Shown here: piece by piece, positions 33,309-42,248 of the stretch | How the letters are laid out: every line of letters begins with the position of its first letter | Numbering within the stretch: the stretch's first letter is position 1 | Made by a program: the position numbers and the translations under genes | Assembly: GCF_000337475.1 (NCBI RefSeq) | Contig: NZ_AOIT01000059.1 | Span: forward strand, 1-44,442 | Source: Natrinema limicola JCM 13563 | Lineage (GTDB): Archaea > Halobacteriota > Halobacteria > Halobacteriales > Natrialbaceae | Direction: 5' to 3' | DNA: 44,442 bases | Notes under the pieces: model-generated | What the model was told of the DNA's origin: nothing | Database searches by the model: none | What the model saw: only the letters and a program-made list of their open reading frames with translations

Positions 33309-33316
33309 TCATTTAT
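33309..33316 (+). promoter_or_regulatory. TATA element for the enoyl-CoA hydratase gene
   Basis: CATTTATC centred about 29 nt before the ATG at 33342. It supports that start over the in-frame codons further upstream and a leaderless transcript. Confidence 0.55.
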
Positions 33317-33341
33317 CACACTCACCAGTCAATCAGTTCAC

Positions 33342-34154
33342 ATGGCTTCCGAGACGTCCACGACCGAGCAGTGGGAGACCGTCGACTGCAGCCGAGACGA
33401 TCACGTCGGGCGAATCACGCTTGCCCGTCCCGAGGCAATGAATACGTTCAGCACCAACCTCGCGCAAGATCTCGACGCGGCGCTGCACGCACTCGACGAA
33501 GACGACGACGTGCGTGCGATCGTCGTCGACGGCGCAGGCAAGTGCTTCTCGGCCGGTATCGACCTCTCCGAACACGGGGACCACGAGACCGAGTCGGAAT
33601 ACGAGGCATGGGTCGCGCGGATGGAAGAACCGTTTCACACCCTGACCGAGATGCGAACACCCGTGATCGCTGCGGCCCACGGCCACGCCGCCGCCAACGG
33701 GATCGGACTGGTCGCGGCCTGCGATCTGGCCGTCGCCGCCGAGGGAACCAAGTTCGGCGCGACAGCACCCAAGGTCGGCCTGTTCTGTATGGGGCCGGCC
33801 GTCCCGCTGATGAAGACACTCACCAGAAAGCGGTGTCTCGAGCTCATCCTAACCGGCGAGTTGATCGACGCCGAGACAGCCCTCGAGTGGGGCCTGATCA
33901 ATCGCGTCGCATCCGAGGGAGACCACCTGACGGTAGCAATGGAGTTGGCCGAAACGATCGCCTCCAAGAGCCCGATGGGCGTCCAAATGGGGAAACGGGC
34001 GTTCTACGAGATGGTCGAATTGGACTACGACGAGGCACTCGAGTACTCGAACGAGCAGTTCGCAACGCTCTGTACGACAGAAGACGCGAACCAAGGCATT
34101 GCGGCCTTCCTCGAGGGTGAGCCACTCGCCGCCGACGAGTGGCCCGGCGAGTAA
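33342..34154 (+). CDS. Enoyl-CoA hydratase/isomerase family protein
   Basis: A 270-residue crotonase-fold protein. Oxyanion-hole blocks are GKCFSAGIDLSEHG (about residues 64-77) and AAAHGHAAANGIGLVAACDLAVAA (about 110-133). The C-terminal trimerisation region is present. It probably acts on acyl-CoA in fatty-acid or amino-acid breakdown. The residues that separate hydratases from isomerases and other crotonases cannot be judged safely here: the usual Glu after the second block may be missing in KVGLFCMGPAVPL. No other beta-oxidation gene is adjacent. Confidence 0.88.
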   Translation: MASETSTTEQWETVDCSRDDHVGRITLARPEAMNTFSTNLAQDLDAALHALDEDDDVRAIVVDGAGKCFSAGIDLSEHGDHETESEYEAWVARMEEPFHTLTEMRTPVIAAAHGHAAANGIGLVAACDLAVAAEGTKFGATAPKVGLFCMGPAVPLMKTLTRKRCLELILTGELIDAETALEWGLINRVASEGDHLTVAMELAETIASKSPMGVQMGKRAFYEMVELDYDEALEYSNEQFATLCTTEDANQGIAAFLEGEPLAADEWPGE

Positions 34155-34180
34155 CGACCGCGCGGCCAGTTCGGGCCCGG

Positions 34181-34441
34181 CTACTGATCAGCCTCGAGCT
34201 CGTCGTACTCGTCGGGCGTGTACGTCGACAGTTCGAGCGCGTGGATGTCGGTCGTCATGTGCTCGTCGAGTGCATCGTAGACCTGCTGATGTTGCTGAAC
34301 CAACGACAGCCCTTCGAAGACCGGCGAGACGACCGTCGCGGCGAGGTGGTCCTCGTCGTGTTTATCGCGGGCGTGGGTGACCGTCGCCTCGGCGTCCTCG
34401 AGATTCGATTCGATAAGTTCCTCGACGGTTGCTGGCTTCAT
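34181..34441 (-). CDS. BolA family protein
   Basis: An 86-residue BolA-fold protein. The invariant His region is HLAATVVSPVFEGLSLVQQHQQVYDAL (about residues 32-58), and the C-terminus reads TTDIHALELSTYTP, typical of BolA. In bacteria and eukaryotes BolA proteins work with monothiol glutaredoxins or Nfu in iron-sulfur cluster transfer. Here an Nfu-type gene lies 64 nt upstream on the same strand, which supports that role. ATG 34441 gives the family start MKPATVEELIESNLE. Confidence 0.9.
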   Translation of the reverse strand: MKPATVEELIESNLEDAEATVTHARDKHDEDHLAATVVSPVFEGLSLVQQHQQVYDALDEHMTTDIHALELSTYTPDEYDELEADQ

Positions 34442-34505
34442 ACGGAAAGGATATGGCGCTCGAGGCAAAAACGCCGCGGTCGCGGCCAGCGACACGGTCA
34501 CACGC

Positions 34506-34832
34506 TCAGAACGGGACATCCGGCGGCACGTCCGGACCCGACGATCCCTGCTCGCTCAGCCCGTCGAGGCCAGTCGTAACGGTGACGTGATCGATCGCGT
34601 CGATCTCGGCCGGGAGTCGCCGCTGGATCGCCTGGGTCGTCATCGAACTGACCCCACAACCGCTGCACGCGCCATGCAAATTGATCCCGACGTGGCGCTC
34701 CTCGAGGTCGACCTCGGTGATCGAGGAGTCGCCGCCGTGCCCCTCGATCTGGGGGAAGTTGCGGCGAAGGAACAGCGTGACCGCTTCGCGAACGGCGTCC
34801 TCGGGGGACTGGTCCGACTCGGACTCGCTCAT
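34506..34832 (-). CDS. NifU C-terminal domain (Nfu) Fe-S scaffold protein
   Basis: A 108-residue protein. An N-terminal helix (PEDAVREAVTLFLRRNFPQIEGHGGD) leads into the Nfu core with the cluster-binding motif CSGCGVS (about residues 56-62). The region GGDSSITEVDLEERHVGINLHGAC is diagnostic. It carries and hands over Fe-S clusters to client proteins. The C-terminus is Gly/Pro-rich and disordered. The adjacent BolA gene points to a small Fe-S delivery unit. A TATA element on the minus strand lies about 28 nt upstream. Confidence 0.93.
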   Translation of the reverse strand: MSESESDQSPEDAVREAVTLFLRRNFPQIEGHGGDSSITEVDLEERHVGINLHGACSGCGVSSMTTQAIQRRLPAEIDAIDHVTVTTGLDGLSEQGSSGPDVPPDVPF

Positions 34833-34856
34833 GACTGTGACGAGGGACTGGAGCGG

Positions 34857-34863
34857 TATATAC
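34857..34863 (-). promoter_or_regulatory. TATA element for nfu
   Basis: GTATATA (plus strand) centred 28 nt before the ATG at 34832 on the minus strand, fitting a leaderless nfu(-bolA) transcript. Confidence 0.6.
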
Positions 34864-34912
34864 TGTCGGGCATCGGTCCGTGCGACCGCAATCAGAGCGG
34901 CGATGACGGCGA

Positions 34913-34919
34913 CTTTATG
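34913..34919 (+). promoter_or_regulatory. TATA element for the gene at 34944
   Basis: CTTTATG centred 28 nt before ATG 34944. It decides that start over the ATG at 34917, which lies inside the TATA element itself. Confidence 0.55.
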
Positions 34920-34943
34920 CCGGCTCGAGACGCCGTCCCCGAT

Positions 34944-35447
34944 ATGTCACTGGCAGCCGAGACGCGCCGGGCAGTCGATCGTCGGCCGTTCCTCCGAACC
35001 GCGCTACGGGCCGGCGTCGTCAACTACACCGCCGCCGCTCGCTCTCTCGCGGTCGACGGCGAGACCGATGCGATTGCGACGGCGCTGCGCCGATACGCCG
35101 AGGAGTTACCGGCCTACGAGACCGAGTCGCGAGACGTCCGTGTGCGGATGGAAAGCGGGATCGGCCCGCTCGAGGACGCGAGCGGCGATGCCGACGCACT
35201 CCTGACGGTCGGTGGGCAGGCCTTCGGTCCCGTCGACGGCGATCAGACCGCCATCGTCGCCGACGGCGACGTCGATTCGGCCGCGCTCGCGGCCGTACTT
35301 GCACGACTTACCGCCGAGGAGCTGTCGCCGACTGCAGCCGGCGTCGCCGGAAACGCCCTGGTGATCGTCGTCGAACGACTCGAGGGTGCGAACGCGCTGC
35401 GGGCGGTCGAGGACGCGCTCGAGCGTGTGGGTGCACAATCCGGATGA
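34944..35447 (+). CDS. Haloarchaeal conserved protein of unknown function (DUF7523-like)
   Basis: A 167-residue soluble protein. The opening SLAAETRRAVDRRPFLRTALRAGVVNYTAAARSL resembles a helical, possibly HTH-like domain. The rest alternates helix and strand with GIGPLEDASGDADALLTVGG and AGNALVIVVERLEGANALRAVEDAL, reminiscent of a small ACT-like fold (weak). No catalytic motif is seen. The recollection of a DUF7523 family is unverified. The gene is divergent from nfu and has its own promoter. Confidence 0.75.
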   Translation: MSLAAETRRAVDRRPFLRTALRAGVVNYTAAARSLAVDGETDAIATALRRYAEELPAYETESRDVRVRMESGIGPLEDASGDADALLTVGGQAFGPVDGDQTAIVADGDVDSAALAAVLARLTAEELSPTAAGVAGNALVIVVERLEGANALRAVEDALERVGAQSG

Positions 35448-35500
35448 GGGCATTCGACCGACGAAGATAATCGCGGGAGGCTACTTCTGTTGGTTATGAC

Positions 35501-35508
35501 TTTTTATA
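35501..35508 (+). promoter_or_regulatory. TATA element for the PAS kinase at 35531
   Basis: TTTTTATA centred about 27 nt before the ATG at 35531, fitting a leaderless transcript. Confidence 0.65.
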
Positions 35509-35530
35509 CCCACACTTTCTGGGAAGTTAT

Positions 35531-36577
35531 ATGGGGCTTTCCCAGGGCGTGTCGTTACCGGCAGCGTTCGACGATCTCGGGGTCGGCATCGTCTTACGCG
35601 ACCCGGAAACCGGCGCAGCTCTCGACATAAACGACCGGATCGAGGAGTTATACGGGTATTCTCGAGCGGACATCCTCGAGATGGAAATCGGCGAGTTCAC
35701 AGCACCATCGACGACGTTTTCCCAGGACGAAGCGGTCGACCGACTGCACGCTGCTGCCGCCGGCGAGTCGCAAGTGTTCGAGTGGCAGATCGAACGACCT
35801 ACGGGTGAACTGGTCTGGATTCGCGTCCGGCTCAATCGGACGACGATCGACGACACCACGTGTGTCATCGCCGAGGTTCGGGAGATCACCGAGTACAAGG
35901 CGCGGGAGCGTCGATTGCGGCTCCTCAATCGCGTCGTTCGACACAACCTTCGAAACGAGACGAACGTACTCATGGGGTATGCCGACCGTCTCAAACAAGC
36001 CGTCGAAGAAGAGACGCTCGAGAAGGAAGTCGAAACGATCCGCGAGATCGCGTCGGAAATCGGCACGATGAGCGACTCGATTCGCCAGATCGAGGAGATC
36101 GCAACGCCCGACGCAACGCAGCGGTCGCCCACGGACATCGGCGAACTGGTCGAAGCGATCGTCGCGGAGGCGCGAGCAGACGCGACGGCGGCCGAGATAA
36201 CCGTCGATATTCAGGACGACGTCTGTGTAAATGCCGATACGGGCCTTCGGCACGCGATCACTCACGCCATCGACAACGCGATCGAGCACAACGACCACGA
36301 GGTCCCGTCCATCGAGGTGTCGGTCGCCATCGATTCGACCACTGGACAGGCCGAGATCGCTGTCAGCGACAACGGCCCACCGATCCCTGACGTCGAGATC
36401 GACGTTCTCAGAGAGGACGTCGAGGCGAGTGCGACCTACCACGGTTCCGGCATCGGGCTGTGGGTGATGCAGTGGTGTGTCGACTCGCTGGGCGGCGAAC
36501 TCGTCTTCGAGGAGAACACGCCCCGTGGAAACGTCGTCCGGTTCTTGCTGCCACGGGTCGAGTGCGCCGAGCCGTAG
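35531..36577 (+). CDS. PAS-domain sensor histidine kinase
   Basis: A 348-residue soluble kinase. Residues about 5-120 form one PAS domain (FDDLGVGIVLRDPETGAALDINDRIEELYGYS, IRVRLNRTTIDDTTCVIAEVREITE). The phospho-accepting His is in VVRHNLRNETNVLMGYADRL (about residue 138), a haloarchaeal H-box form. The ATPase domain has AIDNAIEHND (N-box), VSDNGPPIP (G1) and GSGIGLWVMQW (G2). There is no transmembrane helix, so it senses an internal signal. No receiver gene is adjacent. It is separated from cysS by 84 nt. Confidence 0.92.
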   Translation: MGLSQGVSLPAAFDDLGVGIVLRDPETGAALDINDRIEELYGYSRADILEMEIGEFTAPSTTFSQDEAVDRLHAAAAGESQVFEWQIERPTGELVWIRVRLNRTTIDDTTCVIAEVREITEYKARERRLRLLNRVVRHNLRNETNVLMGYADRLKQAVEEETLEKEVETIREIASEIGTMSDSIRQIEEIATPDATQRSPTDIGELVEAIVAEARADATAAEITVDIQDDVCVNADTGLRHAITHAIDNAIEHNDHEVPSIEVSVAIDSTTGQAEIAVSDNGPPIPDVEIDVLREDVEASATYHGSGIGLWVMQWCVDSLGGELVFEENTPRGNVVRFLLPRVECAEP

Positions 36578-36661
36578 CGACGGTCAGCACGTCTCACTGC
36601 CGGGACTGGCCGGCCGTCGGGTCCGGAGGGCATCACACGCTTTAACTTTCGGCCGGGGGAA

Positions 36662-38185
36662 ATGAGCGTAATGACCCTGCACGTGACGAACACGTTGACG
36701 GGCGAAAAAGAGCCGTTCGAGCCACAGGACCCCGAGAACGTCTTGCTCTACTACTGTGGCCTGACGGTCTCTGACCCGCCACACCTGGGCCACGCACGCT
36801 CGTGGGTCCACGTCGACGTCATGCACCGCTGGCTTGAGCACCTCGGTTACGACGTGCGTCACGTCGAGAACTTCACCGATGTCAACGAGAAGATCGTCGC
36901 CCGAATCGGCGAGGACGACCTCGGTGAAAGCGAAAGCGAGGTGGCCGAGACCTACATCCAGCGGACGATCGACGACATGCGCTCGCTGAACCTCCTGCGC
37001 GCAGAGGTGTATCCACGCGTCTCGGAACACGTCCCCGAGGTCATCGATCTCGTCGAGACCCTGATCGAGAAGGGCTACGCCTACGAATCCAACGGCTCGG
37101 TCTACTTCGACGTGACCAGGTTCGAGGAGTACGGCAAACTCTCGAATCAGGAACTCGACGAGATCGAGTCACAGGGTGATCCCGACGAGCGCACCGAGAA
37201 GCGCCATCCGGCGGATTTCGCACTCTGGAAAGCCGACGGCGTCGACCCCGACGCGATCGACGAACACAGCCACGAGGGCGTCGACCACGGAGACACTCCG
37301 CCCGAGGGCCTGACCTGGGACTCGCCGTGGGGCGAGGGCCGGCCCGGCTGGCACATCGAGTGCTCGGCGATGAGTATGACTCATCTGGGCGAGACGCTCG
37401 ACCTCCACGTCGGCGGTCGGGATCTGGTCTTCCCGCATCACGAAAACGAGATCGCCCAATCCGAGGCCGCGACCGACCAGCAGTTCGCCAACTACTGGCT
37501 CCACTGCGAACTCTTCCAGATGGACGACGAGAAGATGTCCTCGAGTCTGGGCAACTTCGTCACCGTCGACGAGGCGATCGACCGCTGGGGGACGAACGTC
37601 ATGCGGACGTTCCTGACCGCGGGGTCGTACAACAGCAAACAGCTGTACGCCAACGAGACGATCGCCGAGGCACAGGAACGCTGGGACCAACTCGAGCGGG
37701 CCTACGAGGCCGCCGTCGACGTGCTGGATTCGCCACAGGCGAGTGCGAAAGCCACGGACGAGTCGCTGCGCGACGAAATCGACAGTGCGCGCGAGGCGTT
37801 TGCGACCGCAATGAACGACGACTTCAATACCCGGGAGGCGCAGTCTGCACTGCTGTCGGTCGCGACGGCGATCAACCGCCATCTCGAGGCGATCGGCGGT
37901 GATGCCGACGGCGAGGGCGGCTACGATTACCGCGGGCTTCGACGCGCCGTCGAGACGCTCGAGGAACTGGGTGGCGTCCTCGGACTGTCCTTTAGGGGCG
38001 AGACGACGGGCACGGCCACGCTCGCCGGCGACGTTGTGGAACTCGTCCTTGACGTGCGCGAGGCCGAACGCGACGTCGGCAACTACGAGCGTGCCGACGA
38101 GTTGCGCGACGAACTCGAGGCCCTCGGCATCGAAGTCCAAGATACCGACGAGGGGGCGACTTACCGGCTGCCATCGGGGGAGTGA
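36662..38185 (+). CDS. cysS: Cysteinyl-tRNA synthetase
   Basis: A class I aminoacyl-tRNA synthetase that charges tRNA-Cys. The 507-residue protein has the zinc-ligand YYCGLTVSDPPHLGHARSWV region, in which HLGH (about residues 42-45) is the HIGH motif. GWHIECSAM carries the second zinc Cys, followed by FPHHENEIAQSEA. The KMSKS loop is KMSSSLGN (about residue 290). The C-terminal part includes a Gly/Asp-rich insertion (GGDADGEGGYDYRG). ATG 36662 is used; ATG 36671, three codons later, is equally possible. Confidence 0.97.
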   Translation: MSVMTLHVTNTLTGEKEPFEPQDPENVLLYYCGLTVSDPPHLGHARSWVHVDVMHRWLEHLGYDVRHVENFTDVNEKIVARIGEDDLGESESEVAETYIQRTIDDMRSLNLLRAEVYPRVSEHVPEVIDLVETLIEKGYAYESNGSVYFDVTRFEEYGKLSNQELDEIESQGDPDERTEKRHPADFALWKADGVDPDAIDEHSHEGVDHGDTPPEGLTWDSPWGEGRPGWHIECSAMSMTHLGETLDLHVGGRDLVFPHHENEIAQSEAATDQQFANYWLHCELFQMDDEKMSSSLGNFVTVDEAIDRWGTNVMRTFLTAGSYNSKQLYANETIAEAQERWDQLERAYEAAVDVLDSPQASAKATDESLRDEIDSAREAFATAMNDDFNTREAQSALLSVATAINRHLEAIGGDADGEGGYDYRGLRRAVETLEELGGVLGLSFRGETTGTATLAGDVVELVLDVREAERDVGNYERADELRDELEALGIEVQDTDEGATYRLPSGE

Positions 38186-38264
38186 GGCTGTCTCGTCCGA
38201 GGTCGTGAAAGGATACGTACCTGTTACCTCCTCGCTCAAGTAGGTGGCGCGTCTCTAGACGATA

Positions 38265-39368
38265 ATGACTGATTCTCGGTCGGTCGTCACCGCAGGGTTC
38301 GATGCCATGCCTGCACACGTGGCGATTCTCGACGAGATGGGGGAAATCGTCTACACCAACAGGGCATGGGACGCGTTCGGCGACGAGCAGGGGTTGTCTG
38401 ACGCGGCAGGCGGGGTCGGCACGAACTACCTCACGGTCTGTGAGGGAAGCAACGCTAACGAGGCGGCGGAGACGGCACGCGGGATTCGGGCGGTCGCAAA
38501 CGGCGACCGCGAGGCGTTCAGCCTCGAGTACCCCTGTCACACGCCCGAGTGCAAGCGCTGGTTCATGATGCGGGCGACGCCGTACGATCACGCGGGCGAG
38601 CGGTTCGTCCTCGTCATGCACGTCGACATCACCGAACGTCGCCGCCTCGAGCAACGAACCCAGGCCCAAGCCGAGCGCATGGAGCGGTTCGCAAAACTGC
38701 TCTCACACGATCTGCGAAACCCGCTGTCGGTCGCGCTGGCTAAGACTCACTCCCTCGAGCGCGACAACAACGTCGACCTCAGATCCGACGACGGCGACCG
38801 CAGTTCGTTGCGCTCGTCACTCGAGCGCATGGAGTCGATTATCGACGACGCGCTGGCGCTCGTGACGATCGACGAGGTCACAGAGGCCGAGCGAGCGGCG
38901 ATCCCACTCGAGATGGCAGTCGAAGACGCCTGGGCACACGTCCATACGGAGTCAGCGACCGTCGAGGTCGTCGTGACCGGCGCGATCCGTGCGAACGAGT
39001 CGCTAGTGAGCCATCTCTTCGAGAACCTCTTTCGGAACGCGGTCGAACACGCTGGCGACGACGTGACCGTCGAGGTCGGCCCGCTCGAGCACTCGAGGAC
39101 GGATGCAGGCGACACTGCGTTTACCGGGTTCTACGTCGAAGACGACGGCCCAGGGATTCCACCCGATCGCCGCGAACGGGTGTTCGAATCGGGGTATTCG
39201 GCCGACGACAGTGAGTCGCGAGCGGGAGAGACCACGGATGGCTCTGGACTGGGGCTCGCGATCGTTCGGGAAGTCGCCGACGCACACGGTTGGTCAGTTT
39301 CGGTGACGACAGGTGAAGACGGCGGCGCTCGATTCGAGATTCAGGGCGTCTCGATGTGCGACCTCTAG
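38265..39368 (+). CDS. PAS-domain sensor histidine kinase
   Basis: A 367-residue soluble kinase. A PAS domain (about residues 10-125: FDAMPAHVAILDEMGEIVYTNRAWDAFG, then a PAC end FVLVMHVDITERRRLEQ) is followed by a short coiled linker. The His box is KLLSHDLRNPLSVALAKTH (His148), then the ATPase domain with LFENLFRNAVEHAGDD (N-box), VEDDGPGIPPDRRERVFESGYS (G1/F) and GSGLGLAIVREVADAHGW (G2). ECKRWFMMRATPY sits in the PAS core. It is not closely similar to the kinase at 35531. No cognate regulator is adjacent. Confidence 0.92.
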   Translation: MTDSRSVVTAGFDAMPAHVAILDEMGEIVYTNRAWDAFGDEQGLSDAAGGVGTNYLTVCEGSNANEAAETARGIRAVANGDREAFSLEYPCHTPECKRWFMMRATPYDHAGERFVLVMHVDITERRRLEQRTQAQAERMERFAKLLSHDLRNPLSVALAKTHSLERDNNVDLRSDDGDRSSLRSSLERMESIIDDALALVTIDEVTEAERAAIPLEMAVEDAWAHVHTESATVEVVVTGAIRANESLVSHLFENLFRNAVEHAGDDVTVEVGPLEHSRTDAGDTAFTGFYVEDDGPGIPPDRRERVFESGYSADDSESRAGETTDGSGLGLAIVREVADAHGWSVSVTTGEDGGARFEIQGVSMCDL

Positions 39369-39370
39369 TT

Positions 39371-40399
39371 CTAGAACCCGAGTGCCGTCGCGATCGAAAG
39401 CCCACTCGCGAGCGCGCCGAGCAGATAGCCGCCGATCGCGCCGCCGTTGAGCAGCGGTAAGCCGGCGTGAGGTCGGCCCTTGAGGACCATGTACATGAGT
39501 ACGAGCAGCCCGGCGATCGTTCCCACCAGCGCGCCGAGTGCAGGCAGGTTCAGCGCGATCAGGGGCACTGAAATCGTCCCAGCCTCGACCTCGAGGAAGT
39601 ACGCCGCGCTGGCGACGAGAATCGACGGAATGACGGCGTCACCGAGGCCGATGAACAGCGCGTCGCGGTCGAGGGCTCCTGCGTCGTCGGCAGCGCTGGC
39701 GTCGATGTCTTGTTCGGTGCCGCCGTCAGCAGCGCTCGTGTCGGTCTCGCGATCGTCCTCGAGTACGTCGTCGGTGCTGCCGTCGGCGAGGTAGGAGTAC
39801 GACAGCGTCATCGGGACGACGAGGACGACGGGGATCTTGAGATCCATCACACCTTCGGCGAGGTCGAGCATGTGTTCGGTGCCGTAGACGCTGATGGCGT
39901 CGTAGACTGCCAGTACCGCGAGTAACAGCAGCGCCGGCAGCAGGCCGAAGCTGATCCCGAACAGGGCGGCAGCACCGGCACCCATCACGACGCCCGTTGT
40001 ATCGATGACGTACCACTCGGGGTACAATAGGAGCGCTGCGCCGACGGCAAGCGCGACGACGATCGCGAGCGCGTCGGCTACAGCCGCAGCGAGCGGCGGC
40101 GCGAGCAGTGCCGGCACGAGTTCGGCGAAGACGTACCACGAGATCATCACGCTGACGCCGACGATCAGCAGCCGGATGAGCCACTCGAGGTCGTATTTAA
40201 AGGCCGCGAGCATCAGCCCGGTCGCGACGAGCATCACCCCGAAGTAGAGGATGCTGTTCGTCGGATTCTGAGGGTTCTCAACGGCTTGCCGACCCGATTC
40301 GTCGAAGGGCTCGACCAGCGCCAGCGCGCCGAGCTGGACGCCAAGAAAGAGCAGGACTGTCGTGCCAACGGCGACGAGGACCCGCATCCGATCGTTCAT
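39371..40399 (-). CDS. Presenilin-family intramembrane aspartyl protease (PSH-type)
   Basis: A 342-residue polytopic membrane protein with about nine helices. The two catalytic aspartates are in LLAVLAVYDAISVYG (YD motif, about residue 166) and ALFIGLGDAVIPS (GLGD motif, about 252). The third hallmark, the PAL-like GLPLLNGGAIGGY, lies near the C-terminus. A long acidic loop (about residues 200-240) separates the two catalytic helices, as in archaeal PSH proteases. Substrates are unknown. ATG 40399 (MNDRMRV) is chosen; the in-frame start at 40462 adds a Cys-containing polar stretch. It follows srp19-gar1 on the same strand. Confidence 0.92.
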   Translation of the reverse strand: MNDRMRVLVAVGTTVLLFLGVQLGALALVEPFDESGRQAVENPQNPTNSILYFGVMLVATGLMLAAFKYDLEWLIRLLIVGVSVMISWYVFAELVPALLAPPLAAAVADALAIVVALAVGAALLLYPEWYVIDTTGVVMGAGAAALFGISFGLLPALLLLAVLAVYDAISVYGTEHMLDLAEGVMDLKIPVVLVVPMTLSYSYLADGSTDDVLEDDRETDTSAADGGTEQDIDASAADDAGALDRDALFIGLGDAVIPSILVASAAYFLEVEAGTISVPLIALNLPALGALVGTIAGLLVLMYMVLKGRPHAGLPLLNGGAIGGYLLGALASGLSIATALGF

Positions 40400-40484
40400 G
40401 TCGCGGCGTTCGCATCCCGCTCCTATTGGCTTTTCCACTCCGCAGTCGCGAGACGCGACCACCGCGGACGCAGTCGCACCGACA

Positions 40485-40733
40485 CTACCGCGCGTACAGC
40501 GTCGCGCTCACCAGCGACGGCAGGTGGACGTCATCGTCCGGCGTCACCGCCAGATACGGCTGCGAAACGGGTCCGAAGACGTCGACGACGCGGCCGACCT
40601 CCTCGAGGGAGTCGTCGAGGACGATCGTGCCGATCTCGTCGCGGTACGCCTCGGCTGTCTCGTCGTCAACGGCATCCGCGCGGAGTACCGCAAGTCCCTG
40701 TGCCGTGCGGACGACTGCGCCGATCCGGCGCAT
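40485..40733 (-). CDS. gar1: H/ACA RNP protein Gar1
   Basis: An 82-residue archaeal Gar1 homologue, a part of the H/ACA guide-RNA particle that makes pseudouridine with Cbf5, Nop10 and L7Ae. The beta-barrel core is seen in GTIVLDDSLEEVGRVVDVFGPVSQPYLAVTP (about residues 35-65). The short length is normal for archaea, which lack the Gly/Arg tails. The start codon lies 1 nt from the srp19 stop, so the two are one operon. Confidence 0.9.
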   Translation of the reverse strand: MRRIGAVVRTAQGLAVLRADAVDDETAEAYRDEIGTIVLDDSLEEVGRVVDVFGPVSQPYLAVTPDDDVHLPSLVSATLYAR

Positions 40734-40734
40734 C

Positions 40735-41016
40735 TCACTCGCGCATCGCGACGACGTACGCCGCGACGGCTTGCACGAGGTCGTTTTTCGTCGAGTCGTC
40801 GGCTCCGCGGACGACGACCCGGCCCCGGTCGAGCCAGTGCTCCCGGGAATACGCCTTGTCCCGCTCGATCGTGGCGTCGTACCCGATCTGCTGGACGGCC
40901 TTTGCGATTTCGTCGACCGTCGGTTCTTCGACTGCCAAGTCCTGGGACACGCGCCGTCCGTCGCTCCGCGAGAGGTCCGCATCGAGATAAGCGGGCCAGA
41001 TGACGTTCTCGACCAT
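40735..41016 (-). CDS. srp19: Signal recognition particle protein SRP19
   Basis: A 93-residue protein that binds helices 6 and 8 of 7S RNA and prepares it for SRP54. The signature [29 protein letters not shown] (about residues 4-32) is typical of archaeal SRP19. ATG 41016 is chosen; an in-frame upstream codon at 41055 adds 13 residues not expected. It leads the srp19-gar1(-psh) gene set. Confidence 0.94.
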   Translation of the reverse strand: MVENVIWPAYLDADLSRSDGRRVSQDLAVEEPTVDEIAKAVQQIGYDATIERDKAYSREHWLDRGRVVVRGADDSTKNDLVQAVAAYVVAMRE

Positions 41017-41123
41017 GCGCCCCTCTGGGCGGTCCGGCGAGTAAACCCTTTTCAAAACGATACGTCGGCTGCCGTCGAGAAGACGACCGAAACGAATCAG
41101 AAGCGTGACTCTACCTGCCCGCG

Positions 41124-42188
41124 TTATCGTCGCCGTGCGACGAATCCGATGGCAGCAAGCAGGGCGACGAGGGCGGCAGGAACGCCGAATCCAGGAATGC
41201 TGTCGTTTTGCTGGTCGTCCGACATGGTGTCGTCCTCGGGTGCGGCGTCGAGTTCCGCGCTCGCCTCTTCGTAGGCCTCCGGATGGACCGTTTTGACGAT
41301 GTCAGTAATCGCGTAGACGACCCGTGGCGCGGGCTGGCTGATGTAGTTTGCGTTCACCGGGAGGATGTTGTCGTTCTGGTAGGCAGGCGTCGCCGTGACC
41401 GACTCGTGGATCGGGACCTGCTCTCGGTCGTTCGGATAGACGATCCAGGCGGGGCTCTCGTTGACGACCGTTTCTGGGTTGATCTGGCCGTAGGACTGGA
41501 TACCGGCCTCCGCTGCGATGTTCGTTATACCGGCCGTCGTCAGGGCCTCGTTGATGAACGTTCCCGACCCGGCGGTGTTTCCATCACCCATCGCGTAGTA
41601 CGCCGTCGGGCGGTCCGCCCCCTCGAGCGTTCGTTCGACGATTTCGAGTTGCTCGTCCATCCAGGTGATCGTCTCTTCGGCACCGTCACACTCGCCGGTG
41701 AGTTTACCAGCCGTCCGGACGTTCTCACGAACGTCGTCGAGCGATTCGGCGTCGCTGAACTGATAGACGGTAAGGCCCGCGTTCCGAAGCTGCTCGATGT
41801 CGCCGTCCTTCGTCGCGTTCGCCGCTAGCACGATGTCGGGATCGAGATCGATCACCTGTTCGTGCTTGACCGTCCAGCCGTCACCGATGTTTACACGATC
41901 ACCGCGGTCAAAATCGCTGGTTGCATAGCTGTAGGGCATCCCCACCAGACGGTCCTCGGCACCGATTTCGTACACCGTCTGCGTGTCGCTGGCCTGTAGC
42001 GTGACGATCGATTCAGGGCGCTCCTCGAGCGTAATGGTCGTGCCGGTCGCATCGGTCAGCTTGAGGGGGAACTCACACGAAACGTCGACGGTCGATTCAG
42101 CGTCAGCGTTCGACTGCCCAGCGGCGGTGGGCGCAACCGCGGAACCGACAATTAGCAGGACAAACAGGACGGTTATGTGGCGTCGCAT
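41124..42188 (-). CDS. btuF: PGF-CTERM-anchored substrate-binding protein, BtuF type
   Basis: A 354-residue secreted binding protein for a class II ABC importer. It has a signal peptide ([25 protein letters not shown]), a two-lobe binding fold ([64 protein letters not shown]), then an acidic spacer and a PGF-CTERM tail ([23 protein letters not shown]). The tail is cut by an archaeosortase and lipid-anchored. Vitamin B12/corrinoid is the likely ligand by analogy with Halobacterium btuFCD; iron-siderophore or heme are alternatives. ATG 42188 is placed by the promoter symmetry; a GTG at 42197 is too close to the TATA element. Divergent from btuC. Confidence 0.9.
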   Translation of the reverse strand: MRRHITVLFVLLIVGSAVAPTAAGQSNADAESTVDVSCEFPLKLTDATGTTITLEERPESIVTLQASDTQTVYEIGAEDRLVGMPYSYATSDFDRGDRVNIGDGWTVKHEQVIDLDPDIVLAANATKDGDIEQLRNAGLTVYQFSDAESLDDVRENVRTAGKLTGECDGAEETITWMDEQLEIVERTLEGADRPTAYYAMGDGNTAGSGTFINEALTTAGITNIAAEAGIQSYGQINPETVVNESPAWIVYPNDREQVPIHESVTATPAYQNDNILPVNANYISQPAPRVVYAITDIVKTVHPEAYEEASAELDAAPEDDTMSDDQQNDSIPGFGVPAALVALLAAIGFVARRR

Positions 42189-42213
42189 CGCTCCCACCTC
42201 AACCCTACTTCAA

Positions 42214-42223
42214 CAAATATTTG
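42214..42223. promoter_or_regulatory. Palindromic TATA element shared by btuF and btuC
   Basis: CAAATATTTG is a perfect palindrome whose centre (between 42218 and 42219) is exactly 30.5 nt from the A of both start codons, 42188 on the minus strand and 42249 on the plus strand. One symmetric TATA-like site could therefore fire both genes with almost no leader, or it could overlap an operator. Confidence 0.65.
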
Positions 42224-42248
42224 CCTACTGCAAGGTTGGTTGTCGGGT

